DNA of 64,000 bases from Nonlabens ulvanivorans (GTDB lineage: Bacteria; Bacteroidota; Bacteroidia; Flavobacteriales; Flavobacteriaceae), in the NCBI RefSeq assembly GCF_000755285.1, contig NZ_BBMK01000001.1:434001-498000 (forward strand), read 5' to 3'. Positions 40,170 through 49,718 of the stretch are shown one piece after another. Both the position numbers and the translations under genes were made by a program. The notes beneath the pieces are model-generated. The model was not told the origin of the DNA. It saw nothing but the letters and a program-made list of their open reading frames with translations, and made no database searches. The stretch's first letter is position 1, and the number at the start of each line of letters is the position of its first letter.

Positions 40170-40205
40170 CCTTTAAAGTATAATAGAGTTTTGACATTTT
40201 AAACT

Positions 40206-40249
40206 AATCGCTTTTAACTAACTTTACCTCAGTTAAAAGCGATTTTTTA
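40206..40249 (+). terminator. Intrinsic terminator of asd
   Basis: 14-bp stem (40206-40219 with 40231-40244), 11-base loop and T-run; it ends one base before the next gene's ATG at 40251. Confidence 0.85.
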
Positions 40250-40250
40250 T

Positions 40251-41558
40251 ATGGTATCACGTTTACTTTTGTTTTTATTTCTCACTTCATTCTATTCACA
40301 AGCACAATTCTGGACAGAAAGGTCTTCTGGTTTCCCAATAACCTCAACAGGGCTCTCAAAAATCCATATTGTTGATGATAATGTCGCATGGGCAACAGGT
40401 TATGATGGACTTAATCCCAACAATAACATACAACGTTTTTCAACCACTAGTGATGGTGGAATGACCTGGAGTGCTAGTACTGTAGATATAGGTAATAGCG
40501 CATTAGGAATTTCTAACATATCTGGTGTAAGTGCAACGACAGCATATATAGCCGTTCATCCACGTGCGACTGGACAACAAGGTGGTGTGTGGCAAACAGT
40601 TGATACAGGAATTACTTGGACTCGTCAATCTGGCGCTCTTTTCAATAGCGCGACTAGTTTTACAAATGTGGTACATTTTTATAATACAAATGATGGTGTC
40701 GTGATAGGCGATCCCGCAGGCGGCTATTGGGAAATATACACGACAACAAATGGTGGTACTAGTTATACTAGAGTTCCTAGTTCAAACATACCTGCGCCTT
40801 TAACCAACGAGGTAGGCTATCTAGCACAGTATACTCATTTAGGGAATAACATTTGGTTTACGACTAGCGCAGGAAGAGTCTATCATTCTGCAAACATGGG
40901 AAACAATTGGAGCGTTTTTAACACACCACTTAGTGATTTCGGTGGAACAAATTTAAGTGGAGATATTACTTTTAGTACCCCCCCAAATAAAGGAATGATT
41001 CAAGACAATTCTGGTAACTTATTTATAACACAAGATGCTGGAACCACATGGAATCCAGTAAACATCTCTGGCACAGGCTTCCCATACGGTGGTGCTATTG
41101 CTTATATCCCTAACTCTTCTAGAGTAGTAAGTACAGGCGGTGATACTGCACTAGCAGGTACCGCTTACTCTACAGATGACGGCATTACATGGACTAATGT
41201 AAGTACAGATCAACATGTTGACGTCGCTTTTTTAGATGAGGATACTGGTTATAGTGGCGGATTTAGCACTATTAGCACACAAGATGGTGTTTATGTCTAT
41301 ACAGACAGTGTACTGTCTACTTATGATCAATTAGCAACAGATGGTTTTTCTATTTACCCTAATCCTAGTTCAGAATTTATCAATATTTTAAGTACTCAAC
41401 CCATAGAAAAAGTTGAAATTTATGATATCAATAGTAGATTATTAATGGAATATAGTAACATATCATTGATTGATGTGACTGATTTACAAAGTGGTATTTA
41501 TTTTATTAAAGTTAATGCTAATACTACTTCAACCACACAGCAACTAATAAAAAACTAA
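40251..41558 (+). CDS. Secreted BNR/YCF48-type beta-propeller protein with T9SS type A sorting domain
   Basis: A 435-residue secreted protein. It has a signal peptide (MVSRLLLFLFLTSFYSQAQ), several blades with the Asp-box-like TxDGGxTWx pattern (TTSDGGMTWSA, TTNGGTSYT, STDDGITWT), as in YCF48/sialidase-type propellers, and a C-terminal FSIYPNPSSEFI ... QLIKN domain of T9SS type A. No catalytic residues were identified. The ATG directly follows the asd terminator hairpin, which leaves almost no space for an upstream promoter. The next gene starts 2 bases downstream, so the two are co-transcribed. Confidence 0.85.
   Translation: MVSRLLLFLFLTSFYSQAQFWTERSSGFPITSTGLSKIHIVDDNVAWATGYDGLNPNNNIQRFSTTSDGGMTWSASTVDIGNSALGISNISGVSATTAYIAVHPRATGQQGGVWQTVDTGITWTRQSGALFNSATSFTNVVHFYNTNDGVVIGDPAGGYWEIYTTTNGGTSYTRVPSSNIPAPLTNEVGYLAQYTHLGNNIWFTTSAGRVYHSANMGNNWSVFNTPLSDFGGTNLSGDITFSTPPNKGMIQDNSGNLFITQDAGTTWNPVNISGTGFPYGGAIAYIPNSSRVVSTGGDTALAGTAYSTDDGITWTNVSTDQHVDVAFLDEDTGYSGGFSTISTQDGVYVYTDSVLSTYDQLATDGFSIYPNPSSEFINILSTQPIEKVEIYDINSRLLMEYSNISLIDVTDLQSGIYFIKVNANTTSTTQQLIKN
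40978..40984. repeat. C7 tract in the beta-propeller gene
   Basis: Encodes Thr-Pro-Pro-Asn. Confidence 0.9.
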
Positions 41559-41560
41559 CT

Positions 41561-43723
41561 ATGAAAAAAACACTTCTCGCAGCCACTGTTCTTATGGCAT
41601 TGGTATCTTGTGAAGACAAAAAACAGGATTCAAAAAAAATGGAAATTACTTATCCTACCACACAAACAGTAGATCATGTTGATAATTATCATGGTACAGA
41701 TGTACCAGATCCATACCGCTGGCTAGAAGATGATCGTAGTGCAGAGACCGGTGAATGGGTTAAAGCACAAAATCAAGTTACTAATAGTTACTTAGATCAG
41801 ATACGCTTTCGCGAAAGCGTTAAAAATCGACTTACAGAATTATGGAACTATGAGAAAATAGGGGCTCCTTTTATAGAAGGTGACTACTCTTATTTCTATA
41901 AAAATGACGGTTTACAAAATCAATATGTGATATACCGATTTCCTACTAACGGAAAAATGGAAGATGCAGAAGTTTTTCTTGATCCTAATCAATTTTCAAA
42001 AGATGGAACGACTTCTCTAGGTGGTACTTCTTTCACTAAAGACGGATCTCTATTTGCTTATGCCATCTCAGAAGGTGGAAGTGACTGGAGAAAAATTATC
42101 GTTTTAAATACTAAAGATTTAGCTCAAGTAGGTGATACGATAAAAGACGTGAAATTTTCTGGAATGTCTTGGAAAGGTAATGATGGTTTCTACTATTCTA
42201 GTTATGATAAGCCTGACGGTAGTGAGCTGAGTGCTATGACAGATCAGCATAAACTGTATTATCATAAGTTAGGTACACCACAGAGTGAAGATCAAGTTAT
42301 CTTCGGTGGTACAGCAGATCAAAAGTATAGATATGTTGGTGGTGGCGTTACTGATGATCAAAACTACTTAGTCATTTCTGCAAGTACATCTACTAATGGT
42401 GGTAAGATGTTTATGAAAGAATTAAATAAACCCAATGCACCACTAGTAACCGTTCTAGATAATTTTGATACCAACACTTATTTACTGCATAATGAAGGTT
42501 CTAAGTTATGGTTAGTAACAGATTATAATGCACCTAATAAACGTATAGTATCGACAGATTTTTCTAATCCTACTCAAGAAAATTGGGTAGACGTGATACC
42601 AGAAACAGAAAATGTGCTGTCACCATCTACAGGTGGTGGATACATCTTTGCAGAGTATATGGTAGATGCCGTATCTAAAATACAACAGTATAATTATGAT
42701 GGTACTCTTGTTAGAGAAGTAAAATTACCCGGAATAGGAAATGTGGGCGGTTTTGGCGCTAAAGAGAAAGATAAAACACTTTACTATAGCTTTACAAATT
42801 ATACCACTCCTGGAAGTACTTATTTATATGACATCGCTACTGGTGATTCAAAACTATATCGCAAACCAGAGATTCAATTTAACAGTGAGGATTATGAATC
42901 TAAGCAAGTATTTTATACTTCTAAAGATGGGACTAAAATCCCTATGATTATCTCACATAAGAAAGGATTAGTATTAGATGGTAAAAACCCAACGATACTT
43001 TACGGTTATGGTGGTTTTAACGTGTCACTTAACCCAAGCTTCTCAGTTTCAAGAGCTGCGTGGATGGAAATGGGCGGTATTTATGCCGTGGCAAATTTAC
43101 GTGGTGGTGGTGAATATGGTAAAAAATGGCATGACGCTGGAACCAAGATGCAAAAACAAAATGTGTTTGATGATTTTATAGCTGCTGGTGAGTGGTTAAA
43201 AGACAATGATTACACTTCTACAAAATACCTAGCTATCCAAGGTGGTTCTAACGGTGGTTTATTAGTAGGTGCAACAATGACACAGCGACCAGATCTAGCT
43301 GGTGTAGCATTCCCAGCAGTTGGTGTGTTAGACATGTTGCGATATAATAAGTTTACCGCTGGTGCAGGATGGGCTTATGACTATGGAACTGCAGAGGATA
43401 ATCCAGAAATGTTTGAATACCTAAAAGGATATTCTCCATTACACAATATTAAAGAAGGTGTTTCTTATCCTGCGACAATGGTAACTACAGGTGATCACGA
43501 TGATCGTGTAGTTCCAGCACACTCGTTTAAATTTGCTGCTGAACTGCAGTCTAAACAAGCTGGAGATGCTCCTACCTTAATACGAATAGAGACTGATGCA
43601 GGTCACGGTGCAGGTAAATCAACCGCACAAGTAATTCAAGAACAAACAGATATTTATAGTTTTGCCTTATTTAATATGGGATTTGAAGAATTACCAGAAC
43701 TTAGTACAAGAGTAAAAATGTAA
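41561..43723 (+). CDS. Prolyl oligopeptidase family serine peptidase (S9A), lipoprotein
   Basis: A 720-residue peptidase that cleaves small peptides after proline. The N-terminus has a lipobox (LVSC near residue 17). The N-terminal propeller follows PDPYRWLEDD. The catalytic triad is visible as GGSNGGLL (Ser), GDHDDRVVP (Asp) and TDAGHGAGKS (His), with YGYGGFNVS and NLRGGGEYG around the oxyanion region. A palindrome at 41804-41819 encodes IRFRESVKNRL where relatives have IPFRxxIKxRL. It starts 2 bases after the propeller gene and ends at a terminator. Confidence 0.93.
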   Translation: MKKTLLAATVLMALVSCEDKKQDSKKMEITYPTTQTVDHVDNYHGTDVPDPYRWLEDDRSAETGEWVKAQNQVTNSYLDQIRFRESVKNRLTELWNYEKIGAPFIEGDYSYFYKNDGLQNQYVIYRFPTNGKMEDAEVFLDPNQFSKDGTTSLGGTSFTKDGSLFAYAISEGGSDWRKIIVLNTKDLAQVGDTIKDVKFSGMSWKGNDGFYYSSYDKPDGSELSAMTDQHKLYYHKLGTPQSEDQVIFGGTADQKYRYVGGGVTDDQNYLVISASTSTNGGKMFMKELNKPNAPLVTVLDNFDTNTYLLHNEGSKLWLVTDYNAPNKRIVSTDFSNPTQENWVDVIPETENVLSPSTGGGYIFAEYMVDAVSKIQQYNYDGTLVREVKLPGIGNVGGFGAKEKDKTLYYSFTNYTTPGSTYLYDIATGDSKLYRKPEIQFNSEDYESKQVFYTSKDGTKIPMIISHKKGLVLDGKNPTILYGYGGFNVSLNPSFSVSRAAWMEMGGIYAVANLRGGGEYGKKWHDAGTKMQKQNVFDDFIAAGEWLKDNDYTSTKYLAIQGGSNGGLLVGATMTQRPDLAGVAFPAVGVLDMLRYNKFTAGAGWAYDYGTAEDNPEMFEYLKGYSPLHNIKEGVSYPATMVTTGDHDDRVVPAHSFKFAAELQSKQAGDAPTLIRIETDAGHGAGKSTAQVIQEQTDIYSFALFNMGFEELPELSTRVKM
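41804..41819. repeat. Palindrome copy 9, inside the prolyl oligopeptidase gene
   Basis: Perfect 16-mer encoding RFRES. Confidence 0.95.
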
Positions 43724-43752
43724 ATCTTACACTTCATTAGAAGATAATTGTT

Positions 43753-43783
43753 AAAACCCATGCAAATTGCATGGGTTTTTTAG
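43753..43783 (+). terminator. Intrinsic terminator after the prolyl oligopeptidase gene
   Basis: 11-bp stem AAAACCCATGC/GCATGGGTTTT with a 5-base loop and T-run. Confidence 0.85.
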
Positions 43784-43794
43784 TTTCTACCAAA

Positions 43795-43802
43795 TACCTT
43801 TG
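43795..43802 (+). promoter_or_regulatory. -7 promoter element of the orphan ABC ATPase gene
   Basis: TACCTTTG ends 4 bases before the ATG at 43807; likely leaderless transcript. Confidence 0.6.
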
Positions 43803-43806
43803 TAAT

Positions 43807-44739
43807 ATGCTACATTTGAAAGACGTTCAATTTTCTTTTCCACAAGGTAAAGCCTTGCATCATATCAATTTAAAAATTGAACAAGGAACTCATGTGGCAC
43901 TTATAGGAGAAAGCGGTTGTGGAAAAAGTACTTTACTGAATTTAATTTATGGCTTGCTACAAGAAGAAAGTGGAGAGATAACTTTTGAAGGTAAAATATT
44001 AGATGGTGCAGATTTTCATCTCGTACCAGGTCATCCCATGATGAAGTATGTACCACAAGAGTTTGATTTAATGCCCTTTACTACCGTATTTGAAAATGTA
44101 GGTGAGCACCTTTCCATACAGATTGATGATAGAGTATCTCGCATCACAGATTTGCTCCGTATAGTCGATATGAGAGATTTTAAAGACCGTAAGGTAAAAA
44201 CACTTAGCGGCGGACAAAAACAACGTGTAGCAATTGCTAAAGCGCTCGCTCAACAGCCTAAGGTTCTATTATTAGATGAGCCTTTTTCCAATATTGATAA
44301 TTTTAGAAAAAACGATTTACGACGTAGCCTTTTTTCTTATTTGAAAAAAGAGAACATCACATGTTTGATTGCTACACATGATAAGGATGATGTATTGCCT
44401 TTCACACATGAAACTATCATCATGCGCAATGGTCAAGTCATTGATCATAGAAAAACAATTGATTGCTATCAAAAGCCCTTAAATAAATATGGAGCTTCTT
44501 TATTCAACGAGGTAAATATCATTCCTGTAGGATGGTTCAATAATACTAAAGAAATCATATGCTATCCAGAACAGCTTACTGTTAATGAAAAAGGCGTTGA
44601 GGCAATTGTAAAGAGCGCTTATTTTAAAGGAGCAGATTATCTTATTCAAGTTACATGTCAGGATGAAACCTTATTATTTAACTCTTTTGAGAAACTTGAT
44701 CCTGGTCAAAAAGTAAAATTAGCCTTAAAGGGCCACTAA
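43807..44739 (+). CDS. ABC transporter ATP-binding protein with C-terminal extension
   Basis: A 310-residue ATPase. It has Walker A GESGCGKST near residue 38, a Q-loop PQEFDL, signature LSGGQKQRVAIAKALAQQP, Walker B VLLLDEPFSNID and the switch histidine ATHDKDD. Residues about 235-310 form a TOBE-like C-terminal domain typical of importer ATPases such as PotA or CysA. No permease gene lies nearby, so its partner is encoded elsewhere. I chose 43807 (MLHLKDVQFSFPQ) because the promoter lies just upstream. The substrate is unknown. Confidence 0.88.
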   Translation: MLHLKDVQFSFPQGKALHHINLKIEQGTHVALIGESGCGKSTLLNLIYGLLQEESGEITFEGKILDGADFHLVPGHPMMKYVPQEFDLMPFTTVFENVGEHLSIQIDDRVSRITDLLRIVDMRDFKDRKVKTLSGGQKQRVAIAKALAQQPKVLLLDEPFSNIDNFRKNDLRRSLFSYLKKENITCLIATHDKDDVLPFTHETIIMRNGQVIDHRKTIDCYQKPLNKYGASLFNEVNIIPVGWFNNTKEIICYPEQLTVNEKGVEAIVKSAYFKGADYLIQVTCQDETLLFNSFEKLDPGQKVKLALKGH

Positions 44740-44839
44740 AGTTAAGAGTACAACTCAGTTTAAAAATTCAACAACTCAGTAAAATAGAATAGTTCTCAGT
44801 CTTATTTCATAGGATGTTTGTACCATCAAACCATGACCT

Positions 44840-46982
44840 ATGAAAACTTTTTTCTTATTTCTAACCTTCATCATATCGATATCTAGTAAAGCCCAAACCA
44901 TAGTAAGCGGTCAGGTTCTGGATAAAAAAATGTGCCTGTACTAGGTGCAAACGTTTATTTGCAAGGCACCTATGATGGTACCACAACAGATATTGATGGT
45001 AAGTTTTCTTTTACTACCACAGAGACTTCTTACGTTACCTTAGTAGTAAGCTTTATAGGGTATGAAGACTTTAATCAACAAGCTCTAGTAAATGAACTAG
45101 AAGGGTTAAATATTCGCTTTCGCGAAAGCGTGAACAGTCTCAACTCTGTAATTCTTAACGCAGGTACTTTAAATGCTGGAGATAGCTCTAAAGCAAGTGC
45201 CTTAAAACCGCTTGATATAGTAACCACGGCTGGTGCAGTAGGTGATTTTGTCGGTGCATTGCAAACACTTCCAGGAACAAGTGCAAATCCAGATGATGGG
45301 CGTCTTTTTGTGCGTGGTGGAAGCGGTGAGGAAACCCAAGTATTTATTGATAATAGTAGAGTGTTCCGTCCTTTTATGCCAGTTACTGGAAATATACCTA
45401 CACGAGGAAGGTTTTCTCCTTTCTTATTTGATGGAATATCTTTCTCTACTGGTGGTTACAGTGCAGAGTATGGTGACGCCCTATCAAGTGTATTACTATT
45501 AAACACCACTGATATACCTACAGAGGAAAAAACCGATCTGCAAATAATGAGTGTCGGTGGCGGCGTGGGCAATACACAAATTTGGGGAAAGAACAGCGTT
45601 AGTGTTAATGCTAGTTATATAAACCTAGGTCCATATAATCAGTTAATACCACAAAACAACCAATTTGAAAATCCTTATGAATCTATTAGTGGTGAGGCTG
45701 TTTTCAGACACGAACTTAAGAAAGGAATGTTTAAAGCTTATAGTGCTTATTCCTATAGTAATTTCAGTATTATACAAGAAGATATTGATATAGAGGATGG
45801 TATATTCTTTGGACTTAAAAACGGGAATTACTACGGTAATTTAAATTATCAAGAACGTCTTAATAATGATTGGAAAATTGAAGCTGGTCTTAGTCTAGCC
45901 CATGATCATAATGATATTAACATAGCAAGCACAGACGTGGACACGAGAGAAAATGCCTTACATGCAAAAATTAAATTACGTAAACGCTATAACAACTACT
46001 TTAAAATCCACTATGGTGTAGAACAGTTTTTAATCAACTATAAGGAAGAGATTGCAATAGATAATAATACCTTTAAATCATCAATTAATCCATCAAATAC
46101 CGGAGCATTTACAGAGGCCGAAGTTTTTCTATCTAAAGAACTTGCCTTTAAAGCTGGTGTAAGAGCAGATTATTATGGCTTAAGTGAAGAGTTACTTATC
46201 TCTCCTAGATTAAGCGCTGCCATAAGTGTATCTAAGAATTGGCAGGCATCTCTAGCTTATGGGCAGTTCTATCAGCAGGCTCAAAATAATATTCTTCAAT
46301 ATGATGAGCAACTAGCACCAGAAAGTGCAGAGCATTACATCCTTAATTTTTTATATCAAAAAGATGGTCGCATGCTACGTGCAGAGACTACTACAAAAAC
46401 TATTCTAGTCTATTAACCTATGATACTGACAGACCACAATTGGATAGTGATTTTGAGGTAAGTGGAGATGGCTATGCGACTGGACTAGATATATTTTGGC
46501 GAGATGAGAAAACTGTTAAAAACCTAGACTACTGGATCAGCTATTCTTATCTAGATACTGAAAGACAGTACCTCAATTTTCAAGAAACTGCAACGCCTAA
46601 TTTTGCCAGTTCACATAACATCAGCGCGGTAGGAAAGTATTGGGTTGAGGATTTAAAATCACAAATAGGTCTTACCTACAATTATACCAGTGGTAGAACA
46701 TTTACTAATCCTAACCTTGATGGTTTTCTTAATGATAAAACAACCTCATTTCAAAGTTTAAATTTGAACTGGGCATATCTTATAGACCAGCAAAAAATCT
46801 TATTTCTGTCGGTAACTAACGTATTGGGAAGAGAAAACATCTTTAACTATCAATACAGTAGTACACCTAACCCGATGGGAGATTTTAATCGCAGATCTAT
46901 AGGCCAGGCAGCAGACAGGTTTATTTTCGTAGGTTTCTTCTGGACACTAGGTAGTAACGATAATCAACTAGATAATCTATAA
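44840..46982 (+). CDS. TonB-dependent receptor with carboxypeptidase-like N-terminal domain, two frameshifts
   Basis: An outer-membrane receptor of about 714 residues that takes up large substrates with TonB energy. It has a signal peptide (MKTFFLFLTFIISISSKAQ), a carboxypeptidase-regulatory-like domain (about 22-100: VPVLGANVYLQGTYDGTTTD), a plug (LPGTSANPDDGRLFVRGGSGEETQVFID), and a barrel ending in GFFWTLG. Frame breaks lie at the A7 run 44924-44930 (eight A restore DKKNVPVLG) and near 46387-46390 (restores ETYYKNYSSLLTYDTDR). A palindrome at 45115-45130 encodes RFRES at the end of the first domain. It precedes a TPR-like gene in the same direction. The substrate is unknown. Confidence 0.86.
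45115..45130. repeat. Palindrome copy 10, inside the TonB receptor gene
   Basis: Perfect 16-mer encoding RFRES. Confidence 0.95.
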
Positions 46983-47033
46983 AAATTTGCTATTCCACAA
47001 CTCAGTATCAAGATATGACAGTTGGGTTGATTA

Positions 47034-47049
47034 CGCTTTCGCGAAAGCG
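47034..47049. repeat. Palindrome copy 11, intergenic
   Basis: Perfect 16-mer 48 bases before the ATG at 47097. Confidence 0.95.
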
Positions 47050-47096
47050 GATTCCACAGCATATTTACTATATCAACAACTTCTAAAACCTTAATT

Positions 47097-47720
47097 ATGA
47101 AATCAATTACTACTCTTATCATTCTGTTCTTATCTCTTTCTATAAACGCTCAATCGGGTTATGAAAAAGCAATGATTAAAGGATTAGAGCTTATGAAAAC
47201 AGATTTACTCGCTGCATCACAACAGTTTGAAAGAGTTGCTGCTGCCGAGTCTGATAGATGGGAACCAGCCTATTATGTGGCGCTATGTAATATCAATAGC
47301 TCATGGGGGGGACAAAATCCAAAAGACAAGACTGTGCTTTACATGAAAAAAGCACAAAACTATATTAACGATGCCAAGGCAATTTCCACAAATAATCCAG
47401 AATTAATGGTTTTACAAGGGCTTTTAAATACTTGCTGGATTACCTATGATGCAAAAACATTTGGAATGAAATTATCTGCAGAAACAACAGCCTTATATGA
47501 GAAAGCTTATAATATATCGCCGGAAAATCCTAGAGTCGCGCTTTCTAGAGCAGAGTGGTTGATGGGTAGTGCAAAATATTTTGGCAAGGATGTAGCTCCC
47601 TATTGTCAACTAGTTGATAAAGCAATCGTTTTATTTGAAAAAGAAGAAATTACAGGTTTTGCACCATCTTGGGGAAAGAATAGAGCTTTAGAAGTACAAG
47701 CTTCATGCGGCAAGGAATAA
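47097..47720 (+). CDS. TPR-like secreted protein of unknown function
   Basis: A 207-residue protein with a signal peptide (MKSITTLIILFLSLSINAQ) and helical repeats suggesting two or three TPR units (for example EPAYYVALCNINSSW, ALYEKAYNISPENPRVAL). It follows the TonB receptor in the same direction, with a palindrome between, and may assist it; that is inference. A G7 tract (47305-47311) reads SSWGGQNP. It ends at a bidirectional terminator. Confidence 0.72.
   Translation: MKSITTLIILFLSLSINAQSGYEKAMIKGLELMKTDLLAASQQFERVAAAESDRWEPAYYVALCNINSSWGGQNPKDKTVLYMKKAQNYINDAKAISTNNPELMVLQGLLNTCWITYDAKTFGMKLSAETTALYEKAYNISPENPRVALSRAEWLMGSAKYFGKDVAPYCQLVDKAIVLFEKEEITGFAPSWGKNRALEVQASCGKE
47305..47311. 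repeat. G7 tract in the TPR-like gene
   Basis: Encodes Trp-Gly-Gly-Gln. Confidence 0.9.
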
Positions 47721-47734
47721 TTGAATTAGCCTTC

Positions 47735-47772
47735 AAAAAAACCCTTATCACAAGTTGTGATAAGGGTTTTTT
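47735..47772. terminator. Bidirectional terminator between the TPR-like gene and accC
   Basis: Long AAAAAACCCTTATCACAA stem with complement and T-runs on both strands, between convergent genes. Confidence 0.92.
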
Positions 47773-47790
47773 AATAATTTAAATCTTCTA

Positions 47791-49136
47791 TTATTTCTGT
47801 GGTTCCATCACAAAATCATTCATAAATGCAGTAGTATAATTACCTGCTACATAATCTGGATGATCCATTAGCTGTCTATGGAATGGAATAGTTGTTTTAA
47901 TACCTTCAATTACAAATTCATCTAGAGCTCTTTTCATTTTATCAATTGCTTCCTGACGTGTACGTGCAGTAGTAATTAACTTTGCGATCATAGAATCATA
48001 ATTGGGCGGTATAGAATAACCTGCATAAACATGAGTGTCTAGACGTACTCCATGACCACCTGGTGCATGTAGGGTTGTTATTTTACCAGGTGAAGGTCGG
48101 AAATCGTGATAAGGATCTTCAGCATTAATACGACACTCTATAGAGTGTAATGTAGGCTCATAATTTTTACCAGATATCTTAACACCAGCAGCAACTAAAA
48201 TTTGCTCTCTAATAAGATCAAAATCTATTACTTGTTCTGTTATAGGGTGCTCTACTTGAATACGAGTATTCATTTCCATGAAGTAGAAGTTACGGTGCTT
48301 ATCTACTAAGAATTCTACTGTACCAGCTCCTTCATATTTAATAAATTCTGCAGCTTTAACAGCAGCTTCTCCCATATCTTTACGCAACTTTTTAGTCATG
48401 AAAGGAGAAGGAACTTCTTCTGTTAATTTTTGGTGACGTCTTTGTACAGAACAGTCACGTTCACTTAAGTGACACGCTTTTCCATAAGAATCACCTACAA
48501 TTTGAATTTCAATATGACGTGGCTCTTCAATGAGTTTTTCCATGTACATATCATCATTTCCAAATGCGGCTTTACTTTCTTGACGTGCACTTTCCCATGC
48601 TCCTAAAAGATCCTCTTCTTTCCATACAGCACGCATACCTTTACCACCACCACCGGCAGTTGCTTTAAGCATAACAGGATAGCCAGTTTCTAGAGCAACT
48701 TTTTTACAATCATCAAAATCTGCAATAATTCCTTCTGAACCAGGCACACATGGTACACCAGCAGCTTTCATTGTTTCTTTGGCGGTAGCTTATCTCCCAT
48801 TTTTGCAATCATATCTGGACTTGCACCGATAAATTTTATATCGTGCTCTCCACAGATGCGAGAGAAATCTGCATTTTCAGAAAGAAACCCATATCCTGGG
48901 TGAATAGCATCTGCATTAGTAATCTCAGCAGCGCTTATGATATTAGATACTTTAAGATAGGATAAATTACTAGGTGGTGGACCTATACATACGGCCTCAT
49001 CTGCAAATTTAACATGGAGACTATCTGCATCAGCAGTAGAATAGACAGCTACTGTCTTGATTCCCATTTCTTTACAGGTTCTTATAACTCTTAAGGCTAT
49101 TTCACCACGATTTGCTATCAATATTTTTTTAAACAT
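47791..49136 (-). CDS. accC: Biotin carboxylase subunit of acetyl-CoA carboxylase, one frameshift
   Basis: Carboxylates biotin on AccB with ATP and bicarbonate, the first step of malonyl-CoA formation. The start at 49136 is [20 protein letters not shown]. The ATP-grasp region has [28 protein letters not shown] and [14 protein letters not shown]. The frame breaks near 48786-48792; one restored base gives [24 protein letters not shown]. The reconstructed length of about 448 matches E. coli AccC (449). The gene is normally essential, so the break is probably a sequence error. It follows accB with a palindrome and a G7 tract between them. Confidence 0.95.
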
Positions 49137-49165
49137 GATACGTTTTTTTATGTTAGTGTAAATGT

Positions 49166-49172
49166 GGGGGGG
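49166..49172. repeat. G7 tract, intergenic between accC and accB
   Basis: The only G/C7 tract outside a coding region; 4 bases from palindrome copy 12. Confidence 0.9.
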
Positions 49173-49176
49173 TTTA

Positions 49177-49192
49177 CGCTTTCGCGAAAGCG
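49177..49192. repeat. Palindrome copy 12, intergenic
   Basis: Perfect 16-mer upstream of accC; extends to an 18-bp palindrome with flanking A and T. Confidence 0.95.
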
Positions 49193-49218
49193 TATCCACA
49201 AAAAATCCCTCTTATTAA

Positions 49219-49701
49219 TTAAGAAGGATCTACTAAAAATAATGGTTGATCAAATTCTACTGGAGAAGAATCATCAACTAAAACTTTAACGATAGTACCA
49301 GATACTTCACTTTCAATTTCATTGAAAAGTTTCATTGCCTCAATGATACATAGTGTATCACCTTCTTTAATGCTATCTCCTACTTCACAAAAGAGTGGTT
49401 TATCTGGAGAAGGTTTTCTATAGAAAGTACCTATGATAGGTGATTTTACAGTAACATATTTACTGTTATCATCTACAGCTGGTGCTGCCTCTGTTACTGG
49501 TGCAGCAGCTGGTGCAGCGGCAGGAGCTGCTTGTTGCATAGGTGCAGCTTGCATAGGCATTGCTTGTTGTACATAAGTCACTTCATTAGAGTCTGATCCA
49601 GTTCTAATTGTGATTTTAACGTCATCCATTTCTAGCTTTACCTCGCTAGCTCCAGATTTTGCTACAAACTTGATTAAGTTTTGAATTTCTTTTATATCCA
49701 T
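49219..49701 (-). CDS. accB: Biotin carboxyl carrier protein of acetyl-CoA carboxylase
   Basis: A 160-residue carrier. It has an N-terminal helical region, an Ala/Pro/Gln-rich flexible linker (about 45-75) and the biotinyl domain with the modified lysine in IIEAMKLFNEIES near residue 122. It lies between fabH and accC, all for fatty acid initiation. Length and motif are standard. Confidence 0.96.
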   Translation of the reverse strand: MDIKEIQNLIKFVAKSGASEVKLEMDDVKITIRTGSDSNEVTYVQQAMPMQAAPMQQAAPAAAPAAAPVTEAAPAVDDNSKYVTVKSPIIGTFYRKPSPDKPLFCEVGDSIKEGDTLCIIEAMKLFNEIESEVSGTIVKVLVDDSSPVEFDQPLFLVDPS

Positions 49702-49718
49702 AATTTAAGTGGTTATGA

